Of a stretch of 64,000 nucleotides of DNA, positions 11,997-20,641 are shown in pieces. Source of the DNA: Cheiracanthium punctorium (lineage: Eukaryota; Arthropoda; Arachnida; Araneae; Cheiracanthiidae). The notes under the pieces were generated by a model. That model was not told the DNA's origin. It did not search any database and was given only the letters and a program-made list of their open reading frames with translations. The DNA is taken from positions 124,001 through 188,000 of the forward strand of contig JAWZYV010013004.1 of the NCBI GenBank assembly GCA_038373885.1. The letters run 5' to 3'. How positions within the stretch are numbered: position 1 is the stretch's first letter; every line of letters begins with the position of its first letter. Made by a program: the position numbers and the translations under genes.

Positions 11997-12212
11997 CTTG
12001 CCATTCCATGAATCTGGGCCACTGAAAAGAGCAGACACACAGCATACTGCCTTTGCAACGAAAATGGCGTTTTGAGTAAGCCAGCAATCTTAAACAGTAC
12101 TTCAAGTGCTGAGAGACAAAGGCGAAGGCCACATAAATCGGAAATATCTCGATTAGTTAAACGCTGCTGTTGGGAGTACAGTACAAGCTTAATCTTATTT
12201 TCTCCAATCATT
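11997..12212 (-). CDS. Candidate exon of an unidentified minus-strand gene
   Basis: The minus-strand frame is open across the whole segment and ends at a good donor (GGCAAG/GTAAAG). The peptide, including LCLSALEVLFKIAGLLKT and FSLQRQYAVCLLFSVAQIHG, is hydrophobic and helix-like with mixed composition, more protein-like than other open frames here. The upstream edge coincides exactly with the end of the TIR element at 12213, whose terminus on this strand reads GAATGCAGCC and could act as a splice acceptor (AG at the junction). No family recognised. Confidence 0.35.
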
Positions 12213-12980
12213 GGCTGCATTCGTAAACGACAAACTCGTTGCACGAGTTTTCGTAGGAAAACTGGAATGCGTGTGTTTAGTGCTGTCGGTGGTTATCAGT
12301 TTCTTTTTCCTTTATGAACAACTTCAGTTTATTTAGTTTCGTCGCCTAGGAGACGTGTTTGTTTACAATTCGCGAATGCGTTAATTTTGCTGAGGAGAGT
12401 TTTTAGTACATACTCAATATAAAATCAACAGGATTTTTAAAAGAAAGAGTGGCCATAATTGAAGTGCACAAATCAAAATTTAGAAATTTCAACTTAAACT
12501 TCATTCTTACAAAAGTATTTAGCAAGAGGAATTCAAATTTCGCAAATAACGGTTTAAATCAACTTCAATCTCGACACTAAAACATGCATTTTTGAATTTA
12601 CTAAAATGGAAAATACAAGAAAACGATTACCTTTGATAAAGTATGTACCTTCGTAGCATTTTCTAACGTACGCATGAATTCCCTCCTCGAAAAAATAATA
12701 TTTGCAGCTTTAGAAAACGTAAAATACTTTTCACAAAAACATACTTTTCCATAGCAACGGACGCCATTTGAAAACAACAACAACGTTCAGCAAGTGTATC
12801 TTCTAAACAACTGACGAAACCTTAGCACAGACCGGTTTATTTCGTTTGAAACTAATCGCACTCAGTTTTGTATACGAACACTCTAGTTTAAAAACTGTAT
12901 GCACTCAGTTTCCTTTACGAACGTCTTAGATGGAAACTCATTGCACGAGTGTAACTCGTTTGGCGTTTACGAATGCAGCC
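12213..12980 (+). mobile_element. TIR element X, copy A (forward)
   Basis: Begins GGCTGCATTCGTAAACGACA and ends with the inverted GTTTACGAATGCAGCC. The subterminal parts contain repeated CTCGTTGCACGAG palindromes. The interior is about 770 bp, with no transposase frame. Copies B (13093-13856, inverted) and C (14142-15081, forward, with a MITE inside) share the full interior. No convincing TSD; superfamily unknown (TIR loosely like PIF/Harbinger or ISL2EU types, from memory). Confidence 0.85.
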
Positions 12981-13092
12981 TTTAACGTCACACTACTGAC
13001 ACTGGACGAAATTCTGAGTTTCAATATAGAAGAGATAACAGTTGTTCTGTCTGATTAATTCAGGCTTAGTCCGGATTCCCGAATTTGATATA
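12981..13092. repeat. 112-bp flank, duplicated at 13857-13970
   Basis: TTTAACGTCACACTACTGAC through GAATTTGATATA is repeated almost identically after copy B at 13857-13970 (a 3-bp CGT difference and a few substitutions). Together with element X this forms a tandem duplication of about 880 bp, in which the element is inverted but the flank is not. Confidence 0.85.
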
Positions 13093-13856
13093 GGCCGCAC
13101 TCGTAAACGACAAACGAGTTGCACTCGTGCAACGAGTTTCTATCTTAGGTGTTCGTAAAGGAAACTGAGTGCTTTCAATTTAAAAACTAGAGCGTTCGTA
13201 TACAAAACTGAGTGCAATTAGTTTCAAACGAAGTAAACTGAGAATAATGAATTAGGTTCGTTGAGTTTTACTTTCTGCGCGTTGTTTCTGTTTAGAAATG
13301 GCGTCCGTTGTTATGGAATAGTAATGTTGGGAAAAGTATTTTACGTTTGCTGAAGCTGCAAATATTAGTGTTTCGAGGAGGAAATTGAGGTATACGTTAG
13401 AAACTGCTACGAAGGTACATACTTTTTCAAAGGTAATCATTTTCTTGTATTTTTCATTTAAGTAAATTCAAAAATGCATGTTTTAGTGTCGAGATTGAAG
13501 TTGATTTAAACCGTTATTTGCGAAATTTGAATTCCTCTTGCTAAATACTTTTGTAAGAATGAAGTTTAAGTTGAAATTTCTAAATTTTGATATGTGCACT
13601 TCAATTATGGCCACTCTTTTTTTTTAAAAATCCTGTTGATTTTATATTGAGTATGTGCTAAAAACTCTCCTCAGGAAAGTTAACGCATTCGCGAATTGTA
13701 AACAAACACGTCTCCTAGGCGACGAAACTAAATAAACTGAAGTTGTTCATAAAGGAAAAAGAAACTGATAACCACCGACAGCACTAAACACACACACGCA
13801 TTCCAGTTTTCTTACGAAAACTCGTGCAACGAGTTTGTCGTTTACGAATGCAGCCT
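13093..13856 (-). mobile_element. TIR element X, copy B (inverted)
   Basis: Reverse complement of copy A, starting GGCCGCACTCGTAAACGACA and ending GTTTACGAATGCAGCC. Interior landmarks such as GTCTCCTAGGCGACGAAAC (13711-13729) match copy A in reverse. No coding capacity. The open frames here on either strand are incidental. Confidence 0.85.
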
Positions 13857-13972
13857 TTAACGTCACACTACTGACACTGGACGAAGTTCTGAGTTTCAAT
13901 ATAGAAGAGATAACAGTTGTCGTTCTGTCTGATTTATTCAGGCTTAGTCCGGATTCCCGAATTTGATATAAT
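13857..13972. repeat. Second copy of the 112-bp flank
   Basis: Same orientation as 12981-13092 and continues into unique sequence (ATTTTGAGC) where the first copy is cut by element X. Confidence 0.85.
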
Positions 13973-14141
13973 TTTGAGCTTATGAAATATTTTCCTAGAT
14001 TGATCCGGTATTTTAAAAGTGGTTCTGCTTTCTATAAAATATGGAAAGAAATTTTCTAGACTATCTCAAATAGTTTACGACGGTTTAGGACAATTTTTCA
14101 AACGTTCGAATTTTAGCAAATTAAGGAACCGTACGAACAGT

Positions 14142-15081
14142 GGGTGCATTCGTAAACGACAAACTCGTTGCGCGGATTTTCGTAAGAAATCTGGAATGTG
14201 TGTGTTTAGTGTTGTCAGAGGTTATCAGTTTCTTTTGACTTTACGAACAACTTCAGTTTATTTAGTTTCGTCGCCTAGGAGACGTGTTTGTTTACAATTT
14301 GAGAATGTGTTAATTTTTCTGAGGAGCGTTTTTAGTACATACTCAATATAAAATCAACAGGATTTTTAAAAGAAAGAGTGCCCGTAATTGAAGTGCACAC
14401 ATCAAAACTTAGAAATTTCAACTTAAATTTCATTTTTTCAAAAGTATTTAGCAAGACAAGGCCGTACCCAGGGGGGGACCAGGGGGTCCGGTCCCCCCCC
14501 CGAAATTTAAAATTTTGTTAACAAAACAATTATAATGAAGCCATTTTGTGAAAAATTTAGCCTTTTCACCTCTTGGTCCCCCCCCCCCCCCCCGAAAATT
14601 TTTTCTGGGTACGACCCTGTAGCAAGAGAAGTTCAAATTTCGCTATAATAACGGTTAAATCAACTTCAATTTCAACACTAAAACATGTATTTTTGAATTT
14701 ACTAAAATGAAAAATACAAGAAAATGATTACCTAAGAAAAAGTATGTACCTTCGTAGCAGTTTATAACGTATGCATGAATTTCCTCCTCGAAAAAGTAAT
14801 AATTGCAGCTTCAGCAAACGTAAAATATTTTTTATGACAACATACTTTTCCATAACAACGGATGCCATTTCTAAACAAAAACAGCGTACAGCAAGTAATC
14901 TTCTCAACAAACTCAGTGTACCTAATCCGCGTTCAGTTCACTTCGTTTGAAACTAATCGCACTCAGTTTTGTATACGAACGCTCTAGTTTTTAAACTGAA
15001 TGCACTCAGTTTCCTTTGCGAACACCTTAGGTAGAAACTCGTTGCACGAGTGTAACTCGTTCGGCGTTTACGAATGCGGCC
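14142..15081 (+). mobile_element. TIR element X, copy C, interrupted by a MITE
   Basis: Forward copy with ends GGGTGCATTCGTAAACGAC and GTTTACGAATGCGGCC. It is interrupted at 14457-14619 by a hAT MITE; copies A and B lack that insertion and serve as empty sites. Non-coding. Confidence 0.85.
14457..14619. mobile_element. hAT MITE with perfect 8-bp TSD
   Basis: Ends CAAGGCCGTACCCAGG and (inverted) CAGGGTCGTACCCAGA are inverted repeats. TAGCAAGA flanks both sides (14449-14456 and 14620-14627), while copy A of the host element reads once TAGCAAGA at the same place. Long G and C runs lie just inside both ends. 163 bp, non-coding. Confidence 0.92.
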
Positions 15082-15089
15082 ACTAGTAT

Positions 15090-15363
15090 TCCGAAAATAC
15101 TGGTCAAGATATTCAGATATTCATCTCCCATTACTTGCATGGTCAAATGATCGGGACGACAGGCAATAAATGCGGATAGCGATCAGCGTTACCATTATCT
15201 TGTCCCTAACGGCCTCACATAAGTAACCTAACACAAACAATATTGGAATGTAAGCCAAGATTCGTATGTTTGTTTTCTGAATAATTTTTTTGTCCATTTT
15301 ATTCCATGAGGATTTATAATATCTACTATGACAGTAGAAATTTCTCCAGAACATGTCTATATG
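15090..15363. other. Unclassified sequence with a short minus-strand frame
   Basis: The minus frame at 15121-15366 (81 codons, one hydrophobic stretch) matches nothing I know and runs into the adjacent MITE. I do not call a gene. Confidence 0.4.
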
Positions 15364-15533
15364 CAAGGGCGGATTAAAGGGGGGTGGGGAGCGGAGGGGG
15401 CGACCGACCCCCCTATCGAGAAAAATGAAATCAATGTAAAAGATCCTATTTTACTTCCATAAAATCGATGTATATGTCAATCTTCTAACTAATCACCTCC
15501 CTCCCGGACAAACTTGCATTAATCCGCCACAGG
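15364..15533. mobile_element. hAT-like MITE
   Basis: Left end CAAGGGCGGATTAAAGGGG and right end TGCATTAATCCGCC are inverted repeats, with G/C runs just inside, like the MITE at 14457. A TSD is not clean (TCTATATG versus AGGATATG), so the right boundary is approximate. Confidence 0.6.
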
Positions 15534-15539
15534 ATATGA

Positions 15540-15935
15540 TAACATTACACATTAAAATGTACATCAAAACATTTAAGTGTTACACAAAAAACGTAATTAC
15601 TTTTTTTTAAAGTTTAATAAAATAAGATTATTATTTTTAATGCAGTATGATGCATGGAGCCAACTGGAGAGAGCAAAGTGGCTAAAAAGGTGTGTCAAGT
15701 ATGCTTCCGCGGATGTGACCAAAACGCATGCGCACGATGCTTTGTGTTTCGGTCATATGCGTGGTGCGCGTGCATATTACGCGTTTGACCTTATGTGTGA
15801 TGCGGCGCGAAGGAACACATTTCGTCCTCACTCTGGTGCATTACGAAAAGATAGGCTGCTCTCTCCAGTTGTCTCCATGGTATGATGGCGCCACGTTCAA
15901 ACGGGGGGAGGTGCACTAAAATCAGGTACGGTTCC
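15540..15935 (+). repeat. Dispersed repeat R1, copy 1 (holds a MITE)
   Basis: The left part (ACATTACACATTAAAATGTA at 15544) and right part (GGTGCACTAAAATCAGG at 15910) align with 17753-18290. Copy 1 carries the MITE at 15653-15879 that copy 2 lacks; copy 2 carries a TTAA insertion that copy 1 lacks. Confidence 0.8.
15653..15879. mobile_element. GC-rich MITE with 23-bp TIR and 8-bp TSD
   Basis: Ends CATGGAGCCAACTGGAGAGA and inverted CATGGAGACAACTGGAGAGA match over 23 bp with one mismatch. GTATGATG flanks both sides (15645-15652 and 15880-15887). The paralogous locus in R1 copy 2 reads CAGTTTGATGGTGC without an insert. The CATG terminus and 8-bp TSD recall P elements, but 8-bp TSDs also fit hAT and some Mutator-like elements. 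The open frames of 102 and 63 codons inside it are not genes. Confidence 0.88.
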
Positions 15936-16370
15936 ATCAGAGAAGGGAGCATTCGGTAAGTTGCGACACTGCCTACGCCTTGATCAGGTTGCGAGATGAG
16001 AAATGCAAAGGACTAGACCAGCGGGGAAAAAATTACTTTCGTATTTATTAATGTAAAATTATTGATATCTTAACAAATTTACTTTTCTCTGAGGTTGATT
16101 TAATTTAAAAAAAATTATCACCAGAATTTAAGAATAGTATTTCTTTAGAAGGAAAAAAGTTGGATGCGTTCATTTAGATGTGTGACCTTTACGCATAAGT
16201 TATCTTGTAAACGCTGCTTAAAGATGCAGCGAACTTTTAATAGATGAAGTAACTTAATGTTGGCGATTTGCAACTGAACGAAACAAGTGTGCTAGTCGGA
16301 GAGTTTTTCAACAAAAAAAAACTTGAGAAGTTTCTTTACCAAAATAAGCTCAGCCGTCAAAATAAAGTTA
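15936..16370. other. AT-rich sequence, nothing recognised
   Basis: No element ends or coding signals were found. Confidence 0.5.
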
Positions 16371-16379
16371 AATTATATA

Positions 16380-17228
16380 AATACATAGTGCTTCCTGCGG
16401 CGACTTAGTCAGCCAAATCTGGGGATATACCGCCAAAACTAATTTAGATATATTATCAGGAAAACACAATGCAATTTCCGCCGAATACGGCATGGACACG
16501 GGTACCTGACTAATACTGTTATTCGACGCGATCTCGGAATACCTTCCTTTAGAAAAATTGTGCATCAGATTGGTGAAAATTTCTTCACCAATCTCGGTAA
16601 TGTTCCGAACGAACTATTGGCTGAGCCGAGATACTATTTCCGAGAAGAAGTAAACTGCAAAAGACCCAAGGGTCTTACTCTAAAATACCGACTAGGAACT
16701 TTACAACCACTATTCTAATTACTGTCTTTGTGTTTCTTTAGTCTAAAATTTGTTCATCACTAATACTGTTATTCGACGCGATCTCGGAATACCTTCCTTT
16801 AGAAAAATTGTGCATCAGATTGGTGAAAATTTCTTCACCAATCTCGGTAATGTTCCGAACGAACTATTGGCTGAGCCGAGATACGATTTCCGAGAAGAAG
16901 TAAACTGCAAAAGACCCAAGGGTCTTACTCTAAAATACCGACTAGGAACTTTACAACCACTATTCTAATTACTGTTTTTGTGTTTCTTTAGTCTAAAATT
17001 TGTTCATCACCAATCATTTATATTGTTACCTCATTTTTTATCTATGTACATATTTCTGTTTTATTATTTACATTGTAAAAAAAAAAAAAATTCTTTCTTG
17101 ACGTGACTACGCCTCACATGGAGGCCCCATTTATTTAATGTTTGAACAAATAAGGATTGTATCTTAGAAACTGGAAATTTAGCCTTCAACAGCCTAGGTG
17201 TTCCATGAAATAAAATTTTGTCATGTCA
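16380..17228 (+). pseudogene. Jockey-like LINE, 3' end of ORF2 and 3' UTR
   Basis: The plus-strand peptide with RRDLGIPSFRKIVHQIGENF and a terminal KRPKGLTLKYRLGTLQPLF then stop (16966-16968) resembles the C-terminus of Jockey-clade non-LTR retrotransposon reverse-transcriptase ORFs, downstream of RT. Upstream remnants near 16400-16500 are frameshifted and stop-ridden. The 3' UTR follows, with an A-run at 17078-17090 and an end near TTTTGTCATGTCATG. It is 5'-truncated, as usual for LINEs, and carries no RT or endonuclease. The ORF end plus 3' UTR start is tandemly duplicated (separate entry). Confidence 0.7.
16510..17009 (+). repeat. 250-bp tandem duplication in the LINE tail
   Basis: Two head-to-tail units of exactly 250 bp (16510-16759 and 16760-17009), nearly identical; I count about two differences (GATACTATTTCC/GATACGATTTCC and CTGTCTTTG/CTGTTTTTG). 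The duplication therefore is much younger than the insertion. It repeats the last part of the ORF and its stop. Confidence 0.95.
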
Positions 17229-17299
17229 TGTTCGTTTGAAAGGATAAATGATGAATGCTGATCCGCTTTATCTTAGAACGCCTGATATCAAGTTAGGCT

Positions 17300-17640
17300 T
17301 ACAATACTAAGCTAGGCACACGCAGACTCGTCCAGAGATTTTTGGACGAATTTGCGGCTGGTCGCGTTTATGGCTGTACTTACGTGGGAATGCTGCATTG
17401 CAAGACCCGTACCTATTTGCGATATACGTCAAGCGCATCAGCTTACTGCTGGTACTTCAAGTCAAAAGTAGGAAAGGGAAGTTTCTTTTGAAACAAAGGT
17501 TTTAAATTAGTGAATTCTTGAGACAAAGTTGTTGCTGGGTTTTTTTGGAGGGGGAGGGTCAATCTTAGTATGCCTATTTCAGACAAAGTTAGTCGAACCC
17601 CCATGGTCATATGACTTTCCGGATGCAAAGCGGGATGACT
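17300..17640 (+). repeat. Dispersed repeat R2, copy 1
   Basis: Aligns with 18340-18660 (shared GTGCTGCATTGCGAGAC-like and GAATTCTTGAG-CAA blocks, G-run at the end). Copy 2 contains a roughly 126-bp insertion relative to this copy. Open frames here are incidental. Confidence 0.6.
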
Positions 17641-17744
17641 AGAATTTCAGCACCATAGCATGTGTATCTCCTCAGTTGCGAGGGCAAATAAGCGACATGT
17701 TCCGTTTATTTGGCAGCCTGCAATGAAAAGTGCTAAAATCAGGC

Positions 17745-18290
17745 ATGATTACATTACACATTAAAATGTACATCAAAACATTTAATGGTATTATTCGAAA
17801 AAATCATGTGATTTTGGTACATAATTACAAATAAACTAATTATGCCATGCACTTCAAAATTTTGAAACTATCTCTTTACAAGCTGTATTACATACTGCGA
17901 AGACAGGTCAATCTGTATTTAGAAAAAATTCTTAAAAATCGGAAATTTTCGCAAAGCGTGTCACTCCTTGAAAAATCTTGCAGCTCAGATTCATGTTTAA
18001 GAAATTTTTCTGAAAATTTCACAAAAGCCACAGTTTTTTCGCTTATCGCAGTGTGTAAAACAGCTTATGAAGAATCATCTGGAGTTTTTAGGAGACCATG
18101 GTGCTATTAGTTTATTTCAATTTGTGTACCAAGACTAAAAACAGAGTTCTTTTTTTTCGAAGAACAGCCTTAAGTGTTGCATGAAAAACGTAATGTCTTT
18201 TTTCTTCTTTCTTTTAATGCGGATATTATTATTTTTAATACAGTTTGATGGTGCAACGTCAAACGGGAGGGGTGCACCAAAATCAGGTAT
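17745..18290 (+). repeat. Dispersed repeat R1, copy 2 (holds a TTAA insertion)
   Basis: Matches 15540-15935 on both sides of the insertion at 17786-18169, and is the empty site for the MITE at 15653-15879. Confidence 0.8.
17786..18169 (+). mobile_element. 384-bp TTAA-target element
   Basis: Flanked by TTAA at 17782-17785 and 18170-18173, where R1 copy 1 has a single TTAA (CATTTAAGTGTTAC). The ends share an imperfect inverted repeat around ATTATTCGAAAAAA / TTTTTTTTCGAAGAAC. TTAA targets are used by piggyBac and Kolobok elements. Related sequences are at 26990-27300 and 29330-29620. The plus frame of 87 codons inside it is not conserved in those copies. Confidence 0.75.
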
Positions 18291-18339
18291 CTATCTAGAA
18301 CGTCTATCAGCATCAGCAAGGCAGACATGTAATAACATA

Positions 18340-18660
18340 GGCTCACGTTGACTAGTCCAGAAATTTGTGGGTGGGTTCGCGGTTGATAGCTGCACTCACG
18401 AGCGAAGTGCTGCATTGCGAGACACCTACCTGTCTGCGTTTGTCTGGTTCAATTAGCCAATTCTATCCACTACAGTTATCCAAAAGCATGAATTTAAAAA
18501 CTTTTTTTTAATGTAGGAAATCGAGTTTTTCCCATTGGAAGTAAAAAATTCGTGTTTTGCCACTTCTATTTCGCCCTCAAAGCTGATGATCAGTACATAT
18601 CCAGAACGAAATTCTTGAGGCAAGGTTATTTTTAGGGGGGGGGGGGGCACAGGTCTTCAC
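18340..18660 (+). repeat. Dispersed repeat R2, copy 2
   Basis: Second copy of 17300-17640, interrupted by the 18465-18590 segment. Ends with a 14-base G-run. Confidence 0.6.
18465..18590 (+). repeat. 126-bp dispersed segment (also at 20020-20140)
   Basis: CCACTACAGTTATCCAAAAG through CACTTC and CCCTCAAA is shared with 20020-20140 at about 90% identity. In both places it lies against tRNA-SINE-like or R2 sequence. Confidence 0.8.
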
Positions 18661-18664
18661 ATTA

Positions 18665-19795
18665 CATACACATACGGTAACTCACAGCAAAGTTCGAAAC
18701 TTATTCATCTTACTTATAATCATACTGCTTTTTTTTTCCAGACGGAGAGGTCAGTTATGATACATATTACATATGTTAAGGATTTTTTCTTAATATTATC
18801 AAAGCTTTCTTTTCTGTATATTACATGTGCTTCTTTTTTTTTTTTTCCTTTTCTCATTCTAAAACAAATAAAAGTTTTGCCCCATAAGCCTATAATCCAC
18901 AAGTATTCTTTTTTAAAAGAGAAGTACAAAATATTCGTTTAGATAATTCGTGGCATAAAATTATCCTTGTACATTCTCATGATGCTATTCTGAAAATGGG
19001 TAGGTATTTGAAAGGAAAGTTTAACCACAGTATTAAAAATGAAAATTAGCTGAAAAACTTTGCATGGATTTCAGTTATCTTATGCGATGGCCTCAGACAA
19101 GAGCGTCCATAGGGTTTGGACCCCGCCCATGAGAGTGTTCAACATTTCCTTGGTGTGGCATTCTATAATTTTTTACTACTATCAAGTTTTTTTTTCTTAA
19201 GAAAAACGCAGAATTTCTTTTTCTAGCAGGAAAAATATTTTTAACATTACAAACATTTTAACGGTCTGTTATTGAAAGGCAGGTCGTTGATCAACTAGGT
19301 CTTTAACCCCCCCCCCGCCCTATTACTTGAGTATAAAACATACTTTTAAGTAAACGTTGTTCACAAAATAGAGTTTTGATGAAAATAAGCTTCCAGATCA
19401 CTGTCAAGGGACATTCTTCTCATCTTAAAGAAAAATGTTTACTATACCCGCCCCTCGCTCCTCCCCATTCACGCAGAAAAAAAGAATGAATAATTCGGGG
19501 GTTCTGAGGTTCAGAGTACAGTTACGTTGAGTGAATAAAAGCTTATTTTCATGGGTATGAGGCAATGTGACTAATCCTGGCAGGAATCAAACATTGATAT
19601 CATTTATAAAGATACCCAAATCCTTTTCCAAAGATGACACCTTATTGGGAAAAGTAAAAGTACCTTTTTGGTTTTAAAACTTATTTCAATTGTAAAATCT
19701 AAAAGTCTTCGGAGGAATTTATTTTGATAAAACATTTTTATTGCAAAGTGAGCTTTTTGCCTTATTTCAGTGCTAAAATGTCTTATTTATTTATT
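18665..19795. other. AT-rich sequence; isolated MITE-like end
   Basis: A CAAGAGCGTCCATAGGG at about 19098 resembles a hAT MITE end but has no matching partner. C-runs lie at 19308-19316. The complementary frames at 18720-18942 are low-complexity. 19725-19795 weakly resembles 25960-26040. Confidence 0.4.
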
Positions 19796-19799
19796 CAAG

Positions 19800-20000
19800 T
19801 CAAATATTGGCGCCACAGCCGACTGCGGGGCCAAGACTTGTGCTGCACAACCGCTCCTTCGAACCCATGGGCTTTGGGGTGCGGCCTCGGCCAGGTGGTC
19901 AGCCTGACACGAAGCTCCCCCCTGTTTGACCCCAAGCAAGCTTGGTCCTCATTTTATCGACCCACTCAAGGGATGAAAGGCTGAGTGAACCTGCACAGCC
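19800..20000 (+). mobile_element. SINE family C, diverged copy
   Basis: Shares GGTCAGCCTGAC, AAGCTTGGTCCTCATTTTAT and GGGATGAAAGGCTGA with the copy at 47970-48166, which has a perfect 13-bp TSD. The plus frame of 86 codons across it is not a gene. Confidence 0.65.
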
Positions 20001-20019
20001 CCAAATTCCCCAATTCAAT

Positions 20020-20140
20020 CCACTACAGTTATCCAAAAGCTTAAATTTAAAAACTGTTTTTTAATGTAGGAAATCGGGTTTTTCCCATTGGAAGTGGAAA
20101 ATCGTGTTTTCCCACTTCTACTTCACCCTCAAACCTGGAC
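20020..20140 (+). repeat. 126-bp dispersed segment, second copy
   Basis: See 18465-18590. Lies directly upstream (plus strand) of a tRNA-like region on the minus strand. Confidence 0.8.
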
Positions 20141-20200
20141 CTGTGGGACGGCAGCATGATGCGATGCGCTAACCGTTACACCACCGAGCTTCGATTTGCT
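20130..20200 (-). mobile_element. tRNA-like SINE head
   Basis: On the minus strand GGTGGTGTAACGGTTAGCGC resembles an A box and AGGTTTGAGG a degenerate B box, with tRNA-like spacing. It is probably the head of a SINE whose body is the adjacent 126-bp segment. No full cloverleaf is possible. Confidence 0.45.
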
Positions 20201-20204
20201 TATT

Positions 20205-20641
20205 ACACTCTGTTTCACCTTAACTTGTCAGCATTGGGAAAGGTAGAAAATGTACGAATCCGCCTGAAAAATAGTTCTATGTTGTTTTGGAACTTAAAAT
20301 GAAGAATATGCGTAAAAAATTGTAAAAAAAATGTCAAACATTCCATATATTGTGATTTCTAATCATATGTTTCAAGTTCATCATATGCTAAAAGCATTTG
20401 TTTTTAAACCAAAGCGTACTAATATTGTTGGAACAGCGACGGGATGGAATACCAGTTTGGCGGGAAACTGGTTCTCAAGGTCGCTTTCCTGGCTATCTTG
20501 GTTATCTTCCGCGCCAATTCAGTGCCATTCTCTTTGCGTCTTTACTATCGTTCGTACCTATAATTTGATCTCTCGTGCCTATTTTATAAGTTTTCCTCTT
20601 GATATTTTCTTCATCTTTTTCTTTTTTGGGATATTCTGATC
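20205..20641. other. Presumed 5' region of the DD82E element
   Basis: A plus-strand frame (20331-20639) without recognised domains precedes the transposase. I searched by eye for a TIR matching the region after 22035 and found none, so the element's ends are not defined. Confidence 0.4.

Noticed and set aside
15577..15919. Plus-strand frames of 102 and 63 codons
   Set aside because: They read through a non-coding MITE with a proven empty site.
19098..19320. hAT MITE starting CAAGAGCGTCCATAGGG
   Set aside because: No inverted partner or target duplication was found.
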